A DNA stretch of 12,007 nt from Firmicutes bacterium UBA995 (lineage in GTDB: Bacteria > Bacillota > Sulfobacillia > UBA995), in NCBI GenBank assembly GCA_002291985.1, contig DBBB01000064.1, forward strand, positions 1-12,007, given 5' to 3'. Within the stretch, counting starts at the first letter, position 1, and each line of letters begins with the position of its first letter. Of this stretch, positions 1-7,572 are shown in pieces. The translations under genes were made by a program, and so were the position numbers. The notes beneath the pieces are model-generated. The model was not told the origin of the DNA. It saw only the letters and a program-made list of their open reading frames with translations, and searched no databases.

Positions 1-695
1 AAACGGAATACGGCCGGGTTGTTGGCCACGCCGCCGACGACCGCCACGCTGGTCCGGCTTAGCGCCCGGTTCTGGGCCACGCCGTGCAACACCATCTCCG
101 CCAGGGTCCTGGCCAACCCGGCGGCTACCGTGCTCTGGGTAGCCCCCTCGTTGATGGCATGGGTCATGTCCGACTTGGCGAAGATGGCGCACCGCCCGGA
201 AATGCGGATGGGTGAGTCGGCAGCCAGCGCAAGCTGGGCCAAGCCGCGGTCATCGAAGCCGAGGCGGGTGGCTTGCTGGTACCAGAAGGAGCCGCTGCCC
301 GCCGCGCACTGGCCGTTGCGGTTGAAGAAACTGGGCGCGCCCCCGGGGCCGATCTCGAGATAGTACATGTTCTCGTGACCGAGGGATATGACGGCGTCAA
401 CCGAGACCCCGGCGAGGGCAAGCCCCCGGCCCAACGCCTCCATTTCCAGGGCAGGCCGGGCTTTCAACTCCCGGGCGAGCAGGTGGGCGTTGGCGCCGGT
501 GAGGCCGAGCCGCACCTTGCGGGGAACATGGCCATCGAACACGGCCCGCAGGCACTCCCTGGCCGCCTGCACCGGCCGTCCGGCGGTGGCCACGCTGGCC
601 CGGCGCACCTCTTGCCCCGTGACCATCACGGCCTTGACGGCAAACGTCCCCATGTCCAGCCCAACCGCCGGTAGAGCCCCCTGCTTCTCCTCCAC
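1..695 (-). CDS. Acyl-CoA dehydratase activase, BadF/BadG/HgdC-type ATPase (partial, C-terminus beyond window)
   Basis: ATP-dependent activator of the type that injects an electron into a 2-hydroxyacyl-CoA dehydratase or benzoyl-CoA reductase-like partner. About 231 residues are visible, starting at a GTG with AAGGAGG 10 nt upstream (706-712). The ASKHA phosphate loop is at residues 12-21 (GLDMGTFAVK). Two cysteines, C130 (NGQCAAGSGSF) and C169 (GRCAIFAKSD), lie 39 residues apart, matching C127 and C166 of characterised HgdC, which hold a [4Fe-4S] cluster across the homodimer. GGVANN at 221-226 matches the second nucleotide motif. The 'FFNRNGQCAAGSGSF...SGRCAIFAKSD' wording resembles the long activases with a C-terminal DUF2229 region more than short HgdC; the full length cannot be seen. 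No dehydratase subunits are in view. It is the last gene of a co-directional minus-strand block but sits about 180 nt from its neighbour, so it may have its own promoter. Confidence 0.88.
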   Translation of the reverse strand, partial: MEEKQGALPAVGLDMGTFAVKAVMVTGQEVRRASVATAGRPVQAARECLRAVFDGHVPRKVRLGLTGANAHLLARELKARPALEMEALGRGLALAGVSVDAVISLGHENMYYLEIGPGGAPSFFNRNGQCAAGSGSFWYQQATRLGFDDRGLAQLALAADSPIRISGRCAIFAKSDMTHAINEGATQSTVAAGLARTLAEMVLHGVAQNRALSRTSVAVVGGVANNPAVFR

Positions 696-742
696 GTGGG
701 TTCATCCTCCTTGTTGCATAACCTTCGCCGCTTCCCTCAGCC

Positions 743-760
743 TTCCCCTTGTCAGGGGAA
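743..760. repeat. Perfect 7-bp inverted repeat upstream of the activase
   Basis: TTCCCCT and AGGGGAA arms surround a TGTC loop, about 48 nt before the activase GTG, in the roughly 180-nt gap (696-875) after the nitroreductase gene. There is no U-run on either strand, so it is not a classical terminator. It could be an operator or a 5'-UTR hairpin. I see nothing else convincing in this gap. Confidence 0.35.
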
Positions 761-875
761 TGAACCGGAGGTAACAATGAGCAGATGGACCGCGCGGCTG
801 CCACAAAGCGGAAGATCGGCTCAGGGGGACCGATGGCGTCACACCATGGCCCGCGGGGAAGAGCGCGTACCGCGG

Positions 876-1577
876 CTAGCGCACCCGGCCCACGGGGAGC
901 AGCAGCAGGACTTCCTGGCCGATGCCTAGCACTTCGGCTACCTGGCGGTCGTGGAAAGCACCGACCACCACCGTCCCCAACCCTAGCGTTTCCGCGGCCA
1001 GGCACAGGTTCTGGGCCAGATGGCCGGCTTCCATGTACACGTAGCGTATCCCCCGCTCGCCATAGCGCGCGGTAGTCCGGGCGAATTCGGCGGCGACCAC
1101 TATCGTCACCGGGGCGTTTGCCACCCACTCCTGGTCGAGGGCAGCCCGGGCGAGCAGGGCTCGCACGTCGCCGGTGGTCACCCGCGCCAGCGCGTGTTCT
1201 CCTCGCCGGTAGTGGTACACCCCCGGCTCGATCTCGCCTTCACCCACCACCACGAACAGTTCCAGCGGGTGAGTGGCGCCGGCGGATGGCGCATGCCGCG
1301 TGGCGCCGGTGACGGCATCGGCCGGGCCTGCCGCCGCCCACAGAAGCTGGCCTATGTCTGCGAGGGATAGCCCACCGGCACGGTAACTCCTGACCGAAGC
1401 CCGGGCGGTCAACGCATCGAGGAACGCCATCCCTGCCCCCGTCTGCGGGGCCGGCAGCGCGACCCGCTCAGGTCCCGGGGCGGCGGTCTGCGCCGGTGGT
1501 TCCGGGGCCCGGGGTGGGCACCCGGGGATCATGAGCAGCAGCGCCAGAGGCAAGGCAATGAGTACCGAACTCCGCAC
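876..1577 (-). CDS. SagB/ThcOx-type nitroreductase-family lipoprotein
   Basis: FMN-dependent oxidoreductase of the nitroreductase superfamily, SagB/ThcOx branch, exported as a lipoprotein; 233 aa. A hydrophobic signal segment (residues 5-17) ends in MIPGC with C20 as the likely lipidated cysteine, followed by a Pro/Ala-rich linker to about residue 50. The catalytic fold runs from about 51 to 233. RASVRSY (59-65) is the flavin-phosphate motif and PSAGATHPLE (97-106) is the signature of this branch. GVYHY (119-123), RYVYMEAGHLAQN (178-190), LGLGTVVVGAF and the terminal LLPVG also fit. The start is set at GTG 1577, 8 nt after GGGAGG; an in-frame GTG nine bases upstream overlaps that ribosome site. 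It lies 21 nt after the RseC-like gene, so is probably co-transcribed. SagB relatives oxidise azolines in peptide natural products, but many stand-alone members have no known substrate. An extracytoplasmic location is unusual for a peptide-maturation enzyme. Confidence 0.88.
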   Translation of the reverse strand: MRSSVLIALPLALLLMIPGCPPRAPEPPAQTAAPGPERVALPAPQTGAGMAFLDALTARASVRSYRAGGLSLADIGQLLWAAAGPADAVTGATRHAPSAGATHPLELFVVVGEGEIEPGVYHYRRGEHALARVTTGDVRALLARAALDQEWVANAPVTIVVAAEFARTTARYGERGIRYVYMEAGHLAQNLCLAAETLGLGTVVVGAFHDRQVAEVLGIGQEVLLLLPVGRVR

Positions 1578-1585
1578 TTCGGGCA

Positions 1586-1591
1586 CCTCCC
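1586..1591 (-). promoter_or_regulatory. Ribosome binding site deciding the nitroreductase start
   Basis: GGGAGG on the minus strand is followed after 8 nt by GTG (1577). Its last G is also the first base of an in-frame GTG at 1586, which therefore cannot be the start used with this site. Confidence 0.7.
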
Positions 1592-1598
1592 GTGGCGA

Positions 1599-2093
1599 TC
1601 ATGGTTCCCGCCTTCCGTAGCCACCCTTACGCGGCGGCGTGCATGCCTGTCCGCACCTGTCGCCCGGGTCGCGGACGACGCGATAGAGGGGCGGCGGCAG
1701 GCGGCGAGCGACCTGGCGTGCTCCCCGCCAGGTGACGACCAGCCCCAGCCCCATCCCTGCCGCCGCCCCGAGGTCAGATCGGGCTATCCCGTGGCCCACC
1801 AGGGCCCCGGCCAGGGCCCCGGCCAACGGCAAGCCAAAGGCCAGCGCCCAGCCCCGCGTCAGGTGACGGCCCTCGATGGTAACGAGCACGGCATCACCCG
1901 GGGCGAGGTCGGGATCCTCCGCGGTCCCTTCGACTTCCCGCCAACCGGGGTCGGGCAACAGGCTGTAGTCGACTCCCCCGGGACATGGTCCCGATCGCCC
2001 GCACGCCCGGTCGCGCCGTACCCGCACGCGCACCTTCGAGCCCTGCACGGCCACCACCTGGCCTGCCACCGCCACCTCGCCGCCTCGTGCCAT
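1599..2093 (-). CDS. RseC/MucC-like SoxR-reducing system family membrane protein
   Basis: Small integral membrane protein, 164 aa, of the RseC/MucC family. In proteobacteria RseC modulates sigma-E signalling and takes part in the SoxR-reducing system; the role outside proteobacteria is unknown. The N-terminal part (1-40) has the family pattern 'G.V..V.G..V.VRVRR..ACG', ending in a cysteine cluster. Only C31 and C37 are present, fewer than the classical RseC set. GDAV-LVTIEG (66-75) matches the family's second conserved strand. Two hydrophobic helices follow at about 81-102 and 106-122. The tail is basic and has CGQAC at 147-151, which may supply replacement thiols. The ATG at 2093 has GGAG directly before it and a better GGAGG (2108-2112) 15 nt upstream; no other in-frame start lies between it and the tldE stop. 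It sits between tldE (23-nt gap) and the nitroreductase (21-nt gap), so it is very probably in their operon. Confidence 0.8.
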   Translation of the reverse strand: MARGGEVAVAGQVVAVQGSKVRVRVRRDRACGRSGPCPGGVDYSLLPDPGWREVEGTAEDPDLAPGDAVLVTIEGRHLTRGWALAFGLPLAGALAGALVGHGIARSDLGAAAGMGLGLVVTWRGARQVARRLPPPLYRVVRDPGDRCGQACTPPRKGGYGRREP

Positions 2094-2116
2094 CTCCGGC
2101 GATCCGCCCTCCTCGC

Positions 2117-3463
2117 CTAGTTGCCCCCCACTACCTTCAGCCCGTCGATGCGGACGGTCGGCGATCCCAGGTTTCCGAACCAGGTGAGGTCGGTGCCCAC
2201 GCCCGTGATCTGCATCAGCAAGTCCCGCAGATTGCCGCAGATGGTGAAAGGATCAAGCGACTCCGACAGTTGCCCGTGACGGATGCGGCGTCCGGAAGCG
2301 GCGACCGAGAAGTCGCCCGTGATCCCATTGACTCCCCCTGTGTCGGTGAAGGAAACCACTTCGATCCCGTAGTCGATCGAGGATAACAGCGTCCCCGGGG
2401 GAGTCTCGCCGGCAGCCAGGCAAGCGTTGGAGGGAGACTGCCGCGGCGGATGCCGGTAGCCGATACGACCGGCGTTGCCGGTAGAGGGTACCCCCGCCCG
2501 TCGCGCGGAACGCAAGTCGTGGTAGTGCCCGCGCAGCACCCCGTCGGTTACCAGGGGGGTGGTCTGCCGGGGCACGCCCTCTCCGTCCACCGGGGAACTG
2601 CCGGGACGGCCGGGCAGTAGCCCGTCGTCGATGAGGTTGACCAGGGGAGACGCGACCACCTGACCTTGTTTGCCGACGAACATCGACTGGCCGAGCTGGA
2701 CGGCCTCGCCGCCGAGGGCGCCGATCACCGCGTGCAGGAAGCTAAGCGCCGCCCAGGGCTTGAACAGAAGCGTCATCTCATCGGTCTCCGGAGGGATGCC
2801 TGCAACGGCGATGGCCGCCCGTCTCGCAGCCTCGCGGCCGACTTGCCGCTTGCGAAGGGGTGCGAAGGCCCTCTCCTCGACCACGCCCTCGCCCATGCTG
2901 CCCTTGTCTTTTCCCGCCGCCGTGCAGAAGACGATCAGCCGGGCCAGGGTAGCGGGATAGGCCCGGTCGAGCCCCCGGCTGTTGACGATGCGGGTGGTGG
3001 TAGCGGCATCCTCGTAGCGGGCGAAGATCACCGAGTTGATGCGGGAATCGGCCGACAGGCAGGCCTTCTCCTCGTCGCGAGCCGTGCGGAGTTTCGCGCC
3101 CACTTTCAGTTTCGCGAGTTCCGGGTCCCAAATGCCCTGCGCTTCGGGTGCGGGCATAGCTTCGCCGAGTCCAGCATACTCATCGGCCGTGGCGACGCGG
3201 GCGGCTGCCTCCGACCGCTCAACCAGGTCTTCGAGGGCAGGCCCTTCAAGACTGGCGGTGAAGGAGAAGCCGGTAGCCCCATCCCGCAGTATGCGCATGG
3301 CGACCCCGACCTCGTCAGCATGCCCGAGTTCCTCCACCCGTCCTCTGCTCACTTCCACCCGGGTCCGCCGGGACGTCTCGACGAATACTTCCGCCTCGCC
3401 GATCCCCCGTCGCCGGGCGGCCGCGAGGAGGTACTCCGGCGCCTCGTTCACGGACAGCTTCAC
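2117..3463 (-). CDS. tldE: TldE/PmbA-family metalloprotease subunit
   Basis: The non-catalytic partner of TldD in the TldD-TldE heterodimer, which cleaves unfolded or modified peptides (known roles in E. coli: microcin B17 leader removal and CcdA degradation). It is 448 aa, normal for PmbA. Family landmarks are an N-terminal 'AEVFVE...VEVSRGRVEEL' strand region, GVAMRILRDGATGFSFT, 'RIVNSRGLDRAYPATLAR', the central 'GQSMFVGKQGQVVASPLVNLIDD', 'VDGEGVPRQTTPLVTDGVLRG' and a C-terminal 'GGVNGITGDFSVAASG' followed by 'SPTVRIDGLKVVGGN'. The zinc motif HExxxH of TldD is absent; the equivalent stretch reads LHAVIGALGGEA, as expected for TldE. I start it at GTG 3463, which overlaps the tldD stop in a GTGA four-base overlap and implies translational coupling. 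A frame extending to 3637 exists, but its extra 58 residues are read inside tldD and do not look like protein. Confidence 0.93.
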   Translation of the reverse strand: MKLSVNEAPEYLLAAARRRGIGEAEVFVETSRRTRVEVSRGRVEELGHADEVGVAMRILRDGATGFSFTASLEGPALEDLVERSEAAARVATADEYAGLGEAMPAPEAQGIWDPELAKLKVGAKLRTARDEEKACLSADSRINSVIFARYEDAATTTRIVNSRGLDRAYPATLARLIVFCTAAGKDKGSMGEGVVEERAFAPLRKRQVGREAARRAAIAVAGIPPETDEMTLLFKPWAALSFLHAVIGALGGEAVQLGQSMFVGKQGQVVASPLVNLIDDGLLPGRPGSSPVDGEGVPRQTTPLVTDGVLRGHYHDLRSARRAGVPSTGNAGRIGYRHPPRQSPSNACLAAGETPPGTLLSSIDYGIEVVSFTDTGGVNGITGDFSVAASGRRIRHGQLSESLDPFTICGNLRDLLMQITGVGTDLTWFGNLGSPTVRIDGLKVVGGN

Positions 3464-4869
3464 GATCCCGTCCCCCCCACCATCATCGCCCGAATGCGCA
3501 CGGTAGGCTGGCCAAAACTGACGCAGGCGGACTGGAGTTTGCCGCAGCGACCACTGCCCCCCGCGTCCAGCTCGAGGTCGTCGCCCACCGCGTCGATGTT
3601 GAAGAGCACCTCGCGTCCATTGCCCACCAGCGTGCAACGGCGGACGGGCTCGGCCAGACGGCCATCCCGGATCAGGAAGACCTCGGGCGCGGCGAAGACA
3701 AACTCGGCGCCCGCCACATCGCCCCGTCCTCCGCTAATGCGCTTGACGTACAGCCCGCGGGGCACGCCGGCAATGATGTCGGCCGGAGGGGTGTTACCCC
3801 GGTCGATGTAGGTGACGGTCATACGGGGGATGGGTATTGCCCGAAAGTCCTCGCGGCGGCCGTTACCTGTCGGTTCCCGTCCCCCCTCGCGGGCGGTCAG
3901 CAGGCTCTCCATATAGCCGGACAGGATTCCCCGATCGATCAGCAGGTTGCGACGGCACGGCGTGCCCTCGTCGTCGATGCGTCCCGAACCGGACCGACCG
4001 GGAACCGTGCCGTCGTCCACCACGCTGACAAGGTGACTGGCCACGGGCTGACCCAGTTTGCCCGCATACATCGACGCTCCCCGGTTGACCAGGTCGGCTT
4101 CCAGCGCATGGCCTATAGCCTCATGGATCAGCACACCCCCTTCGCCGGGAGCGATGACCACCGGCAGCACTCCCGAAGGCGGGGGAGCGGCATCCAGCAT
4201 CCGGACCGCGGCTTCCGCCGCCTCCCGTGCGAGAGACTCGGGCGTCGTCGCCTCGAACACTTCGAGGCCCACCTGGCCTCCCTTGCTGCGCGAGGCTACC
4301 TGCCGGTCGCCGTCCCGCAAGGCCGTCACCGTGACCCGGTATTCCATCATCGGGCGGAAATCGGACGCCCACAGCCCCTCGGAGTTGGCGATCGTGGTCG
4401 TCTGGGCAAAATCGCTGTAGCGGATATCGACCTGAACGATCTCCGGGCCGAAGGACCGCGCCGCCTCGTTACCGCGTCGCACGAGGTCGAGCTTGTCGGC
4501 TATCGGAGCATCGGCCGCGCCGGCCATGACCCTTGTTGCCGGCGATTGCTCCTCCATGCGAATGATCGAGGCCTTGCCCGGAAAGTAGCGGCGGGCCACT
4601 CCCCCTGCCGCCCGGGCGGCCCGCGCCAGACCCTCGGGCGTGAGGTCGGTGGTGTAAGCATAGCCCGTACTCCCGCCGGCTATCACGCGAACGCCCGCCC
4701 CCCGGTCGTCCCCCAGTACCACCGACTCGATGCGATCCTCCGTGAACCTGATCGCAACGGAACTGCGGCCCTCAAAGAAGACCTCCGCGAACTGCCCCCC
4801 GCTCGCCAGGGCCCGTCTCAGCACTTTCGTGACCGTGCCCTGGTCAAGAGGGAAACGCTCGTTCTTCAA
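3460..4869 (-). CDS. tldD: TldD-family zinc metalloprotease, catalytic subunit
   Basis: Catalytic half of the TldD-TldE protease, cytoplasmic, 469 aa, the usual TldD length. The zinc site is HEAIGH at residues 249-254 (H249, E250, H254), with C442 in 'GRCGK' matching the third ligand, C454, of E. coli TldD. Other family stretches are ADLVNRGASMYAGKLGQPVA, 'IDDEGTPCRRNLLIDRGILSGYM', 'PTGNGRRE' and the C-terminal 'FGQPTVRI...MMVGGTG'. The start is taken as TTG 4869, 8 nt after GGGAGG; the GTG at 4878 lies inside that ribosome site. It is first in the tldD-tldE-rseC-like-nitroreductase series and divergent from the copper ATPase. I found no convincing -10/-35 pair for it in the 204-nt divergent gap. 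Substrate unknown; TldD/E pairs occur both as general peptidases and in modified-peptide pathways. Confidence 0.94.
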   Translation of the reverse strand: MKNERFPLDQGTVTKVLRRALASGGQFAEVFFEGRSSVAIRFTEDRIESVVLGDDRGAGVRVIAGGSTGYAYTTDLTPEGLARAARAAGGVARRYFPGKASIIRMEEQSPATRVMAGAADAPIADKLDLVRRGNEAARSFGPEIVQVDIRYSDFAQTTTIANSEGLWASDFRPMMEYRVTVTALRDGDRQVASRSKGGQVGLEVFEATTPESLAREAAEAAVRMLDAAPPPSGVLPVVIAPGEGGVLIHEAIGHALEADLVNRGASMYAGKLGQPVASHLVSVVDDGTVPGRSGSGRIDDEGTPCRRNLLIDRGILSGYMESLLTAREGGREPTGNGRREDFRAIPIPRMTVTYIDRGNTPPADIIAGVPRGLYVKRISGGRGDVAGAEFVFAAPEVFLIRDGRLAEPVRRCTLVGNGREVLFNIDAVGDDLELDAGGSGRCGKLQSACVSFGQPTVRIRAMMVGGTGS

Positions 4870-4877
4870 ACTCGGCA

Positions 4878-4883
4878 CCTCCC
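4878..4883 (-). promoter_or_regulatory. Ribosome binding site deciding the tldD start
   Basis: GGGAGG on the minus strand, 8 nt before TTG 4869. The in-frame GTG at 4878 shares its first base with this site, so it is an unlikely start. Confidence 0.7.
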
Positions 4884-4994
4884 GACGCCATCATGGGAAA
4901 GGGGGGAAGTGTACTTGACATATCAGTATTCGCCGCGGCGATGGCTTTGCCTTCCTCAAGCGGCATTGTTTAGGGTGGCTGCCCGCCCGGCTCC

Positions 4995-5025
4995 CTGGCA
5001 GGTAACGGGCGTTCCGTGGTAGAAT
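4995..5025 (+). promoter_or_regulatory. Putative copper-ATPase promoter with 19-bp spacer
   Basis: Extended -10 TGG-TAGAAT (hexamer 5020-5025, 5/6 to consensus), with CTGGCA (4995-5000, 4/6 to TTGACA) as -35 at a 19-bp spacing. Transcription would begin near 5032, about 40 nt before the ATG. The spacer holds a short dyad, ACGG-N5-CCGT (5005-5017), close to its centre. A 19-bp spacer containing a dyad is typical of promoters controlled by MerR-family activators such as CueR. The dyad is short and no such regulator gene is in view, so this is tentative. Confidence 0.4.
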
Positions 5026-5073
5026 GCGGCGAGACCATCGGCGAGAAATATCGGCCACGGGAGGACGGCAGGC

Positions 5074-7572
5074 ATGAGGGAAGCCCGGGAGGGGATCACG
5101 TCCGAGGAACGGGAGACGGTCTTGTCCATTGCCGGAATGAGTTGCGCCGCGTGCGCCCAGACCGTGCAAGCCGCTATCCTCAAGGTAGGAGGCGTCCGGG
5201 CCGCCACCGTAAACTTCGCCACCGGCCGGGCGTACATTCAGCATGATCCCGACCGGGCGAGCTTCGATGACCTCAAGCGGGCGGTGGCCGCCGCCGGTTA
5301 CCGCGTGGAGCAGGAGACGGCCACGGCCGTGTTGCCCGTCGAGGGGATGACCTGTGCTGCCTGCTCGAGCGCCGTTACCCTGAGCCTTGAGCGGACGCCC
5401 GGCGTCCACGAAGCCTCGGTGAACCTGGCAACCGCGCGGGCTACCGTGATCTACGACCCGGAACGCGCCGATCTGCCGACCCTGCGCCGGGCTGTAGAAG
5501 CCGTGGGCTATCGGGTGAAAGAAGCGGAGGAACTGCGCAAGACCGACCGGGAGGAAGCCGAGCGCCGTGAACTCCGGGTGGCCCACCTCCGCCTGTTCAT
5601 CGCCTGGGCGCTGACCGTACCCATCATCCTGTGGATGATCCCCGATTTCTTCCTGCACCATGTCCCCTTCGGCCACCGCGCCATGAATCTGGGCATGATC
5701 GTCCTGGGGGCGCCGGTGCTGTTCGGCGCCGGCTTCGCGACTTACCGTTCGGCGGTCAACGCGCTGGCCCACAAGACGGCCAACATGGACGTATTGATCG
5801 CCATGGGCACCGTGGCCGCCTTCGCCACCGGGCCCGCCTCCTTTGCCGTCCCCATCGCCAACTATGCGGGGGTGGCGGCCATGATCATGGCGGTGCACCT
5901 GACCGGTCGCTACTTCGAGGCGCGAGCGAAGGGGAAAGCCTCGGAGGCAATCCGTAAGCTGCTCCAACTCGAGGCGGACACGGCCAACTTGCTGGTGGAT
6001 GGCAAGGAAGTGGCAGTGCCGATTCACCAGGTGCAAGTGGGCGACGTGATGGTAGTGCGGCCCGGGGAGAAGATCCCCACCGACGGGGTGGCCCTCGAGG
6101 GTTTGAGCACGATCGACGAATCGATGGCTACCGGAGAGTCGCTGCCCGTAGCCCGAGGTCCTGGCGACGAGGTCATCGGGGCCACCATCAACCAGCAGGG
6201 CATGCTGAAAGTTCGGGCCATCCGCGTGGGCCGCGATACTTTCCTGGCCCAGGTCATCCGCCTGGTCGAACAGGCCCAGGGCACTCGCGTGCCCATTCAG
6301 GAGTTCGCCGATCGGGTAACGGCCGCTTTCGTGCCGGTCGTGCTGGCCATAGCCGGGTTGACGCTGGTGGCCTGGCTGGTACTGCCCCAGTGGCTTCACC
6401 GGGTAGTCGTGGCCGCCGCGCCTTTCATCCCCTGGGTAGATCCCGGGCTTGACCCGATCACGCAGGCCATTGCCGCCACGGTGGCCGTGCTGGTCATCGC
6501 CTGCCCGTGCGCGCTGGGGCTGGCCACGCCCACGGCGCTGATGGTCGGTAGCGGCCTTGGGGCCGAGAACGGCGTACTGATACGGCATGGGGCCGCTATT
6601 CAACTCCTGCAAGAAGCCCGGACCATTGTGTTCGACAAGACGGGCACGCTGACCACCGGCCGTCCCGGGGTTACGGCCATCGAGCCCCTGCCCGCTTTCG
6701 ATGCCCGGCAGCTACTCAGACTGGCCGCTGCTGCAGAGCACGGCTCGGAGCATCCGTTGGGCCGGGCCATGGTGGATAGAGCCCGGCAAGAAACCGACCT
6801 GGTCATCCCGCCGGTGGATGGTTTCGAAGCGGTCGTGGGCAAAGGGGTGCGTGCCCGGGTGGAGGGACGGGAGGTGGTCCTCGGCACCCGGGGCCTGCTG
6901 CGGGAGGCCGGCGTCAGCCCTGAGCCGCTGGAGGAGATGGCCAGGCAGCTGGAGGATGACGGCAACACGGTGGCGCTGGTGGGGGTGGATGGTAACCCGG
7001 CCGGGGTCATCGCGCTTGCCGATACCATCAAGGAGGACGCGGCGCGGGCCATCGCTGAGCTGTCACGCCTGGGTTACCGGACCAGCATGCTGACCGGCGA
7101 CAATCGCCGCACGGCCGAGGCCATCGCCCGCAAGGCGGGGATCGGCCGGGTGCTGGCGGAGGTCCTCCCCGGAGACAAGGCGGCGGAGATCCGGCGGCTG
7201 CAGGCGGCAGGCGAGCGGGTCGTCATGGTGGGAGACGGCATCAACGACGCCCCCGCCCTCACCCAGGCGGATGTGGGCGTGGCGCTGGGGACGGGCACCG
7301 ACATCGCCATCGAGTCGGCGGCGGTCACGCTCGTCAGGGGAGACCTGGCGGCGGTGGTTACCGCCATCAACGTATCGCGGCACACATTCCGCAAGATCCG
7401 CGAGAATCTCTTCTGGGCGTCTTTCTACAACCTGATAGCCATACCCCTGGCGGTGCTCGGTCTCATGCATCCCGTGATCGCGGAAATCGCCATGGCTACC
7501 AGCTCGATCAGCGTCGTCGCCAACGCCAACCGGCTGCGAGGCATCCGGGTCCGGCCGGACTTCACGCCCTGA
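5074..7572 (+). CDS. copA: Cu+-exporting P1B-1-type ATPase
   Basis: Pumps Cu+ (and probably Ag+) out of the cytoplasm using ATP; 832 aa, typical for a two-HMA CopA. HMA domain 1 has GMSCAAC (C24, C27) and HMA domain 2 has GMTCAAC (C94, C97). The A-domain TGES is at 353-356. Transmembrane helix 6 carries CPC (477-479), with YN (785-786) and MATSS (807-811) in the last two helices, which together form the Cu+ selectivity signature. D521 in DKTGTLT is the phosphorylated residue, HP at 560-561 is the nucleotide-domain signature, and TGDN (674-677) and GDGINDAP (720-727) are the P-domain hinge motifs. ATG 5074 has GGGAGG 9 nt upstream (5059-5064). It is a single-gene unit, divergent from tldD and convergent with the SDR gene, whose end it overlaps by 11 nt. 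No copZ chaperone or csoR/copY regulator is adjacent. Confidence 0.97.
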   Translation: MREAREGITSEERETVLSIAGMSCAACAQTVQAAILKVGGVRAATVNFATGRAYIQHDPDRASFDDLKRAVAAAGYRVEQETATAVLPVEGMTCAACSSAVTLSLERTPGVHEASVNLATARATVIYDPERADLPTLRRAVEAVGYRVKEAEELRKTDREEAERRELRVAHLRLFIAWALTVPIILWMIPDFFLHHVPFGHRAMNLGMIVLGAPVLFGAGFATYRSAVNALAHKTANMDVLIAMGTVAAFATGPASFAVPIANYAGVAAMIMAVHLTGRYFEARAKGKASEAIRKLLQLEADTANLLVDGKEVAVPIHQVQVGDVMVVRPGEKIPTDGVALEGLSTIDESMATGESLPVARGPGDEVIGATINQQGMLKVRAIRVGRDTFLAQVIRLVEQAQGTRVPIQEFADRVTAAFVPVVLAIAGLTLVAWLVLPQWLHRVVVAAAPFIPWVDPGLDPITQAIAATVAVLVIACPCALGLATPTALMVGSGLGAENGVLIRHGAAIQLLQEARTIVFDKTGTLTTGRPGVTAIEPLPAFDARQLLRLAAAAEHGSEHPLGRAMVDRARQETDLVIPPVDGFEAVVGKGVRARVEGREVVLGTRGLLREAGVSPEPLEEMARQLEDDGNTVALVGVDGNPAGVIALADTIKEDAARAIAELSRLGYRTSMLTGDNRRTAEAIARKAGIGRVLAEVLPGDKAAEIRRLQAAGERVVMVGDGINDAPALTQADVGVALGTGTDIAIESAAVTLVRGDLAAVVTAINVSRHTFRKIRENLFWASFYNLIAIPLAVLGLMHPVIAEIAMATSSISVVANANRLRGIRVRPDFTP

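Noticed and set aside
397..1128. 243-codon minus-strand frame across the activase/nitroreductase gap
   Set aside because: Out of frame with both conserved genes and very rich in Gly, Arg and Pro.
3464..3637. 58-residue N-terminal extension of TldE
   Set aside because: Lies wholly inside tldD, is low-complexity, and the GTGA overlap gives a normal TldE start at 3463.
2666..3811. Long open frame (381 codons) on the plus strand across tldE and tldD
   Set aside because: Antisense to two clearly conserved protease genes; Pro/Arg/Gly-rich without domain features. A result of high GC.
4915..4920. Perfect TTGACA on the plus strand upstream of copA
   Set aside because: No -10-like hexamer at 16-18 bp; the sequence there is GC-rich. 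The TAGAAT site farther on is better.
4970..5012. Possible CsoR-type operator near copA (GGGTGGCTGCCC and CGCCCG/CGGGCG arms)
   Set aside because: Does not fit the TACCC...GGGTA pattern; GC-rich partial symmetry is expected by chance here.
4033..5022. 329-codon plus-strand open frame over tldD
   Set aside because: Antisense to tldD with Arg/His/Pro bias and no recognised domain.
4891..6612. 573-codon minus-strand open frame across copA
   Set aside because: Antisense to the copper ATPase, full of Gly/His/Arg and without motifs; copA is certain.
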